Assembly: GCF_037176765.1 (NCBI RefSeq)
Contig: NC_090025.1
Coordinates: 77,911,545-77,975,544, forward strand
Reading direction: 5' to 3'
Length of the DNA stretch: 64,000 bases
From: Anolis sagrei
Lineage: Eukaryota; Chordata; Lepidosauria; Squamata; Anolidae
In this document: positions 25,801 to 34,800 of the stretch, piece by piece
How positions within the stretch are numbered: the first letter of the stretch is position 1
Layout of the letters: each line of letters opens with the position of its first letter
Notes under the pieces: generated by a model
Database searches by the model: none
What the model saw: the letters and a program-made list of their open reading frames with translations, nothing else
Told to the model about the DNA's origin: nothing
Position numbers and translations under genes: made by a program

Positions 25801-28800
25801 GGGGTTCTTTCTAGTCCTCCAGGAGCAGAGAATGGGAAATCTTCTTATTTCTAGTCTGAACAAAATCTGGCTACCAGTATTTAAATAACTCTAAAATTAT
25901 AACTGTAAATAAAGAACAACACTCAAACACAGGGGAACTCCAGACAAGAAACAATCAGGGCCAGCTAATCACCTCTCAACAAAGGATTCTCCCTAAAAAC
26001 TGTCAGGCTATGAAATGGTAATCAAGGTGGCCAATTGAAACATTCATACCTACCTCCAACAGACATGAGTTCTTTCTCCCACCCTGGATCTTGCACAATT
26101 TTCCTAGTTCAAGGTTTTCCTCTGACATGAAGTCCAATCGTGTCTGACTCTGGGGTGTGGTGCTCATCTGCATTTCTAAGTCGAAGAGCCGGAGTTGTCC
26201 ATAGCCACCTCTAAGGTCATGTGGCCGGCATGACTGCATGGAGCGCCGGAACAGCCTCCCTTGGCTGGCTCACGCTGCCCATTGGGCGCGATGGGCAACG
26301 TGAGCCTGCCAAGGGAGGAGCAGCACCGCGCGGCCTACTCACGCGTAAAGCACCTCGCAAGCTGCCCTTGGCTGGCTCACACTGCCCATCAGGAATGGAG
26401 CTGCCCCGGCACTCCATGCAATCATTACTATTATCACCTCTGTGGAAATCAGATCCAAACTAACTATTTTTTGGTTAAGATTTGGTATACCAAAGTTTCT
26501 TGTAACAGAGATAATTCCAGAGTTATTATGTGAACCTACAGCATTTGTCATGTTGCTATTGTTGTTTAAAGGAATAGACTAGCATGCTACAAAACAATAT
26601 AGAATGTGAGTCCTCTGCTTCTACAAATTACTAAGAACCCTGACACCCACAAAGTGGAGCAAAGTTTGGTGACACTATTTGAAAAACTGCTTTTTACATG
26701 TTGTCACAGACATAACAATTCAACAATTCAATATATCACGATATATGAATTGAGGATCGGAAATAGATTCAAACCACTGGAAGAAAGAGTCCCCAAGTTA
26801 CAAACGTCTGACTTACAAATGACTCATAATTAAGAATGGGGGCGAGACAACAAGAAGTGAGAGAAATCTACCTCTAGGAAGGGAAATTCTCTTCTGAAAG
26901 ATTTATCACAGGGAAAAGGGGTCTCCACTGAAGCTTTATCACCAATCCTTGTTTCCACAACAAGCCAATTCTTTCAAAATCCAATTATTACAGCGAGAGA
27001 AAGTGAGGTGAAATCTTCTGAACAGGGACACAGTCAGCAAAACAAACACCATAGGGCTGTCAAACCTTCCCTATGCTATCCAAAACATATGGGGATGGAG
27101 TTACACTTTAAAAATGTGCCTGTTTTGATTTAAGAACAAACCTATAGAACCTATCTTGGTTGTAACTTAGAGACTGCCTGTATTTGAGTCTATGGGGTAA
27201 TAGAGTTCGCAACAGAATTAGCTTGGACCCATCTGAAATTTGCAAAATCACAGTTGCTTTCAGCCACATTACTACAGGAAATGTTCCTCTTTGTGTTCAC
27301 TAATCATTTCAAGCCTTAAAATATACAAAGCTACTTCTGACAACATAGAATGTCCCTTGGCCTATTGTCTGGGATATGTGTCAAAACTGGAAGTTTAAGA
27401 TTTCCACAAAAAAGGAAAAGAAAAGAACATTATACCAAATATACCCTTTCATTATTTTTCATTTACACACCAAGGAAAATATTTTAAATCCCTACCTCAT
27501 TTGCATCCACTACAAGCAAGACACCTTGACAAGCCGACAAAGACCGTGACACTTCATAGTTGAAATCGACATGGCCCTATGCAATAAAAGAAAAATGTGT
27601 GATATATAAGCTTATACAAATAGCCTGGAGGTAATTTTATACAATATTTTAAAATTATTTTGTGTATGAAACATTTGTGTACACTGACTCATCAGAAAGC
27701 AATGATGTCACTATCTCAGTCATCCATGTGGAGAATTTTGGGTTTGGAAGAATTCTGGATTTTGGAATTCTACATAAGGGATGTACTTCAGGTCTTGATC
27801 TTGGAAAAGATGGAAAAGAAGTTGGCTGGAACTAGGAAGATAATGAGTGAGATCTTCATGGCATGATCCTCCAGAAATTTTGATCTACAGCTCCTATTAG
27901 CACCAGATAGCATGGTAAAGGGATTCTGGGATTGCTGGTTTTGGGTGCTGCACCCCAATACACCAGGAAGGCAAAAGATGCACTGGACTATCCAAGTCCA
28001 TGTATGATAATTGAGATTTCTAAAGAACTTATAGGTTTTGCATTGTTTGTTTTTTATAGTTGTTTTATTGGTTTTTTTCCCCACTCCCAACCTTCCCTCC
28101 TTGTACATGCAATTTATACATCAAACTACAGAAGTTACATTTGAAATATCACTCTCAGTCTTAATTTTTCTACTCCACATCTTAGCACATTCTCTAAATA
28201 ATTCCTAACTAGTTCCCACATCCTCTTAGTTATTGTAACCTTTTTCAATTTTATTTTTATTCCATTTGCGATTTGTTATTTCCACATTTAACATATCTAT
28301 CTATATATATAAATTTGTTAGGGGCATCCAACGAGGAAACAAAACTCAAAAAACCCCCAACGAAACTTAACCAAAATTCCCATGCCCATAACACAACCCA
28401 CAAGGTACAAACATATCTACTCAAAATGAAAAACAACACAACAACACACTCACAAAACGGCAAAACAACAAAACTCAAAAATCCCCCAACGAAACTTAAC
28501 TAAAATCCCCGTGCCCATAACACAACCCACAAGGTACAAACATATCTACTCAAAATGAAAAACAACACAACAACACACTCACAAAACGGCAAAACAACAA
28601 AACTCAAAAATCCCCCAACGAAACTTAACCAAAATCCCCGTGCCCATAACACAACCCACAAGGTACAAACATACCTACTCAAAATGAAAAACAACACAAC
28701 AACACACTCACAAAACGGCAAAACAACAAAACTATAAAATCCCCCAACGAAACTTAACTAAAATCCCCGTGCCCATAACACAACCCACAAGGTACAAACA

Positions 28801-31800
28801 TATCTACTCAAAATGAAAAACAACACAGCAACACACTCACAAAACGGCAACAGAACAAAACTAAAAAAAAACCCAACGAAACTTAACCAAAATTCCCATG
28901 CCCATAACACAACCCACAAGGTACAAACATATCTACTCAAAATGAAAAACAACACAACACACTCACAAAACGGCAAAACAACTGAGCATGCGCATTGGCG
29001 CCCAGCCGCAAGTTCCATCGCGCGCGCACATGGCCTTCCGGCCAACGTTCACTCTGCGGAAACCATGCCCACTCCAAGCCCCGCCGCGCCGCTTCCCGCA
29101 CACACACACACCCTGCCGCACACACACACGCAACCCCACGTTCCATCACTCCCCCCGCCGCCGCACACACACACGCAACCCCACGCTCCATCACTCCCCC
29201 CGCCGCCGCACACACACACGCAACCCCAGGCTCCATCACTCCCCTGCCCCAATCTTACCTCCTTTTACTTCAGGCCACCTCCAAACCCCACCCCGCCCCT
29301 TCCCGCCCTGTCAAAATCTAGGAAAGACAGGAAGGAAGGAAAGAAGGAAGAAAGAGAAAGGGAGGTAAAGAAAAAGGGGGAAGGAAGGAAAGTTAGAGGA
29401 AGAAGGAAGAAGAAAAGGAAAGAAAAGGAAAGATGGAAGGAAAGAAAAGAGAGACAGCAGAAGAGAAAGAAAAAGGGGGAAGGAAGGAAAGAGATAGAGA
29501 AAGAAGAGGAGAAGGAAAGATGGGAAGGAAGGAAGGAAGGAAGGAAGGAAGGAAGGAAGGAAGGAGGGAGGGAGGGAGGGAGGGAGGGAGGGAGGGAAAG
29601 AAGGAGAGAAAGAGGGAAGATTGGCCACAGCAACACGTGGCGGGTAAAGGTTGTTATTTCTATTATTATTATGATGATGCTATTGTTCCTCTGAGACCCT
29701 TTGAGGGGGAATGGGAGAGGTGTCAGGTCCCAGAGGCAATGCATTGCATTATTGTTATTGTTATGATGGTGGTGAAATAAAAGGAAATAAAAAGAGAAAG
29801 AAGGAAGCAAACAGGGAGGGAAGAAAGGCAAAGGAAGAAAGGGGGAGGGAATGAAGGAAAGAGAGAAGGATGAAACCAAGTAGTGAAAGAAGGAAAGAAA
29901 GAAAGAGGTAGAGAAGGAAGAAAGTAGAGAAAGGGGGAGGAAAAGGGGGAAGGAATAGGTAGGTACCTCTCTTTCATAACAGTCCAGATATCTACCTCAA
30001 CTTTGATAAGTTTTACTATAGGCCACAGCAACGCGTGGCAGGGCACAGCTAGTATATATATAAATTTGTTAGGGGCATCCAACGAGGAAACAAAACTCAA
30101 AAACCCCCCAACGACACTTAACCAAAATTCCCATGCACATAACACAACCCACAAGGTACAAACATATCTACTCAAAATGAAAAACAACACAACAACACAC
30201 TCACAAAACGGCAAAACAACAAAACTCAAAAATCCCCCAACGAAACTTAACCAAAATTCCCATGCCCATAACACAACCCACAAGGTACAAACATATCTAC
30301 TCAAAATGAAAAAAACACAACAACACACTCATAAAACGGCAAAACAACAAAACTCAAAAATCCCCCAACGAAACTTAACCAAAATTCCCATGCCCATAAC
30401 ACAACCCACAAGGTACAAACATATCTACTCAAAATGAAAAACAACACAACAGCACACTCACAAAACGGCAAAACAACAAAACTCAAAAATCCCCCAACGA
30501 AACTTAACCAAAATTCCCATGCCCATAACACAACCCACAAGGTACAAACATATCTACTCAAAATGAAAAACAACACAACAGCACACTCACAAAACGGCAA
30601 AACAACAAAACTCAAAAATCCCCCAACGAAACTTAACCTAAATTCCCATGCCCATAACACAACCCACAAGGTACAAACATATCTACTCAAAATGAAAAAC
30701 AACTCACTCCAAGCCCCGTCGCGCCGCTTCCCGCACACACACCCCCTGCCGCACACACACACAACCCCACACTCCATCACTCCCCCCGCCGCCGCACGCA
30801 CACATGCAACCCCACTCCCCCCGCCGCCGCACACACACACGCAACCCCACGCTCCATCACTCCCCCTGCCGCCGCACGCACACACGCAACCCCACTCCCC
30901 CCGCCGCCGCACACACACACGCAACCCCACGCTTCATCACTCCCCCCGCCGCCGCACACACACAACCCCACGCTCCATCACTCCCCCCGCCGCTGCACAC
31001 ACACACGCAACCCCACGCTCCATCACTCCCCCACCCCAATCTTACCTCCTTTTACTTCACGCCACCTCCAAACCCCACCCCGCCCCTTCCCGCCCTGTCA
31101 AAATCTAGGAAAGACAGGAAGGAAGGAAAGAAGGAAGAAAGAGAAAGGGAGGTAAAGAAAAAGGGGGAAGGAAGGAAAGTTAGAGAAAGAAGGAAGAAGA
31201 AAAGGAAAGAAAAGGAAAGATGGAAGGAAAGAAAAGAGAGACAGCAGAAAAGAAAGAAAAAGGGGGAAGGAAGGAAAGAGATAGAGAAAGAAGAGGAGAA
31301 GGAAAGATGGGAGGGAAGGAAGGAGGGAAAGAAGGAGAGAAAGAGGGAAGATTGGCCACAGCAACACGTGGCGGGTAAAGGTTGTTATTTCTATTATTAT
31401 TATTATGATGCTATTATTCTTCCTCTGAGACCCTTTTAGGGGGAATGGGAGAGGTGTCAGGTCCCGGAGGCAATGTATTGCATTATTGTTATTGTTATGA
31501 TGGTGGTAAAATAAAAGGAAATAAAAAGTGAAAGAAGGAAGCAAACAGGGAGGGAAGAAAGGCAAAGGAAGAAAGGGAGAGGGAATGAAGGAAAGAGAGA
31601 AGGATGAAACCAAGTAGTGAAAGAAAGAGGTAGAGAAGGAAGAAAGGAGAGAAAGGGGGAGGAAAAGGGGGAAGGAATAGGTAGGGACCTCTCTTTCATA
31701 ATAGTCCAGATATCTACCTCAACTTTGATAAGTTTTACTATAGGCCACAGCAACGCGTGGCAGGGCACAGCTAGTTAACTATATAGTTATACCAATTAGT

Positions 31801-34800
31801 CAATATCCATTTTGTTTTATCTTTCCAACCCCTCACTAAAACAGTTTGTGCACATGCTATTAATTTGTCAACTAATTTTTCTTTTTGTATATTCTTCACT
31901 CCTGCTATTTGTGCATTTCTGTTACCTATTACTATTTGTAAATTTAGCATTCTATTGATTTCTCCTTCAATCATTTTCCAATATTCTTGCACTTATAGGT
32001 TTTGCAAATCCTCTCATCAATTTTAACGAATTAGCTACAACATTTCAGCAGCAGTAAATTGTCCAGCTAATCACTGCAGGTTTACTTCCCAATTACCTCA
32101 TAACAAAAGTACACAGGTGAATAATTTAGAAGCCCAGTAATTTCTATGACTACACGAAATTCCCACCCTAAATTGCAATGGCTCAGAACCAAAACCCACA
32201 TTTTTGTACTCAAATGAACTTTGATGGGAATATGCACCATCTTTTAATACAAAAATACCTCTTTGGGAGAAATCAGATACTAGACTTTCTCCAGTTCCAC
32301 TTCACTGTAACAGAGTACATCAACCATGCAATTGGTGGCTTGCAGGGGAATTCACCCTCATTCCTTGAAAGTAATTCCCCACAATAGGGAACTAGTTTGC
32401 ATGTGTGCAAAGGTATAACCACCCCACGGCCAGCACATCTGAACCGTTTGCCTTTGCATAAATCTAAGAACACAAACCGAAAGATTAAGGCTTCAGTTCC
32501 ACAATAAAGATACACATACTATGATTTAGTAGTACTTTGAAGACAATGACAATGAACTTACAGGCGTATCAATGAGATTTAAGAGGTAATTTGTTCCTTC
32601 GTGATTATAAATGAGAGAGGCAGTCTGGGCTTTCACGGTGATTCCTCTTTCACGCTCTACTTGCAATTTATCCAGCACCTGTTTATTATGGTCAGTTTTA
32701 GCAATTGTTCCTAAAGGATCAGACACATTCAGTAATTAATATGCACCACAAGGAAGAAAATAATAGTCACTCGGCTCACAGAAGGCACTTTGCTCTGCCT
32801 GAAGTTTCTTGCAACAGAAGAAGGAAGGCATTGTCATAGATGCCTCCTTTCTCCTGTAGCAATTCCCATGTTGCTCCAGATCATTCGTGGAACAGAACTT
32901 CGGGGGGGGGGGGGGGGAGGAAAATCACCCACATATACATCAATTTAGAGAAATTTTCCTAGCTCAAAGAATAATATCATGTAAGCCAATCTAGTTTATG
33001 CAATCATATTTCAATCTTATAAGAAAGTTGTGATAGAAAATACTCCAGGAAATTTGTCTGAAATTTCTTAGAATCGTTTCAAGTAAAAAGATTAAGGCAG
33101 GTTGAATATCCCTCCTAATCCTAAAGTGCTATGTATTTTGTGGGGTTGTTGCTGTTATTTCGGTGGACTTTTGAATGCTTATCTATCCATCTATCTATTG
33201 GAGATGGGACCGAATTTAAATTTATGATTCATATATATCTTTTACAGACAGCATGAAAGTAATTTTATATGCAGTATCTTTAATAATTTTGTTTATGTGT
33301 AACAAAGTTTTTGTACACTGAACTATCAGAAAGCAAAGCTGTCACTATCTCTGCCAGCTATGTGTATTTGGTGTATTTCTGATTTCAGAATTCCAGCTAA
33401 CGGGTGGCTACCTGTATATCACTAATTATACAGTGGTACAGCCCTGGTGGTGCAGCGGGTTAAATGGCTGAGCTGGTAAACTTGCTGATTGAAAGGTTGA
33501 AAGTGCGAATCCAGGGAGCTGGGTGAGCTCCCACTGTTAGGCCCAGCTTCTGCCAACCTAGCAGTTTGAAAACATGCAAATGTGAGTAGATTAATAGGTA
33601 CCGCTTCTGCGGGAAGGTAACAGCGCTCCATCCAGTCATACTGACCACATGATCTTGGAGGTGTCTATGGACAACACCGTCTCTTCAACTTAGCAATGGA
33701 GAAGAGCACTACCCCCCCCCCCATAGAAGGACACAACTAGACTTAATATCAGGGAAAACCTTTACCTTTTTGCACAACAAAGCAAATGTTACCATGCCCA
33801 AACATTCTAGTGTGCAGTTTCAACACCTATGTTCAGTTACTTGCCAGCTTAATGTTTACCAAATTCCAAACTTGAAACAGGCAATTTAAAAACAAGCCTC
33901 TCCGCAGTTTCCCCATGTTGCAAAGAACTGCCGTAAACAAAACCAGTGAGGCAGACAGGCCATTTGATGAGCTGGATGTTACTAAAGGAGTGCTGCCTGT
34001 TGTCCCTTACATTGGAATCTGTACAAATCTTGCATCTGTCTCCAAAGCTAGTGATAAGGGATGGCAATTCACCAATGAAAAATAAGCTAGCAACTGTGCA
34101 CATTAAGGGATCAAAGCAAATTAGGCATCTCATGTTTGCTCATTTCTGCATAAAACATATTGTCTCCCTGTGCTGTATTTTCCAAACATCACAACAGGAG
34201 AATGACAATATTTTCATGGTAATGAAACTAAAATTTACTTTTTAAAATGGAAGTCACATATAATTTCACAGAAGATAATTTAACAGTTGCAACGAAACTG
34301 CACTTCAACTTAACTAGACCAGAAAATGAGAGCTTCCAGACTGCAAAACTGAAAGTTTCCAAGAAGATCGTTGCCACCTACAGAATACACTGGACTGGTG
34401 ATAATCTGAACTGGTGAAAATTGTGTGCCCCCCTCCCAAATTGGGGAGTCAGGGTGGTTCAGAACTGTTTGATTTTTGTCGCTGCTGCATTCTTGAGATT
34501 TTAGACCCTTCTATACTGGCTGCTAATGCCGGACCCATTCAGCATCCCAGACACTGAATGGGCCCCACATAGCATCCAGAGAGGGACTCTCTCAACTGCC
34601 TAGGAAACAGGAGAGAGTCCCAACTACCAAGCCACTGGGAAGTCACCGTAGGGATCCCCTCTGCTCCAGCCTGTGTTGAGGCTGTCATCAGCATTGATGC
34701 CCCACCTACCCTGCTCTTCCTCACTATGGCTAAGGGAACTGGGAGGGAAAGCCCCCCCCCCCCCCAAATTGGTGTGCCAGTACTTTGGCTGACAGCAGCC

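Larger units (their letters stand above)
28043..31990 (-). mobile_element. L1 LINE 3' end, interrupted by a Helitron dimer
   Basis: A 16-bp target duplication ACTTATAGGTTTTGCA brackets the region (28027-28042 and 31991-32006). The right part codes on the minus strand [17 protein letters not shown], the L1 ORF2 C-terminus; the left part is the 3' UTR ending in a T-rich tract. Only about 470 bp are L1; the rest is the Helitron pair at 28300-31774. Confidence 0.8.

Noticed and set aside
26221-26551. Several overlapping frames of 66-90 codons in GC-rich DNA
   Set aside because: Caused by the hairpin and its high GC content; frames exist on both strands and share no family.
28813-29694. 293-codon plus-strand frame and other long frames over the Helitron dimer
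   Set aside because: They are made of 129-bp repeats, CA/GC repeats and GA simple sequence; long frames are expected from composition and no domain is present.
28341-30705. Regular repeats that could suggest a CRISPR-like array
   Set aside because: The repeats are contiguous 129-bp units without spacers, in a vertebrate genome and inside Helitrons.
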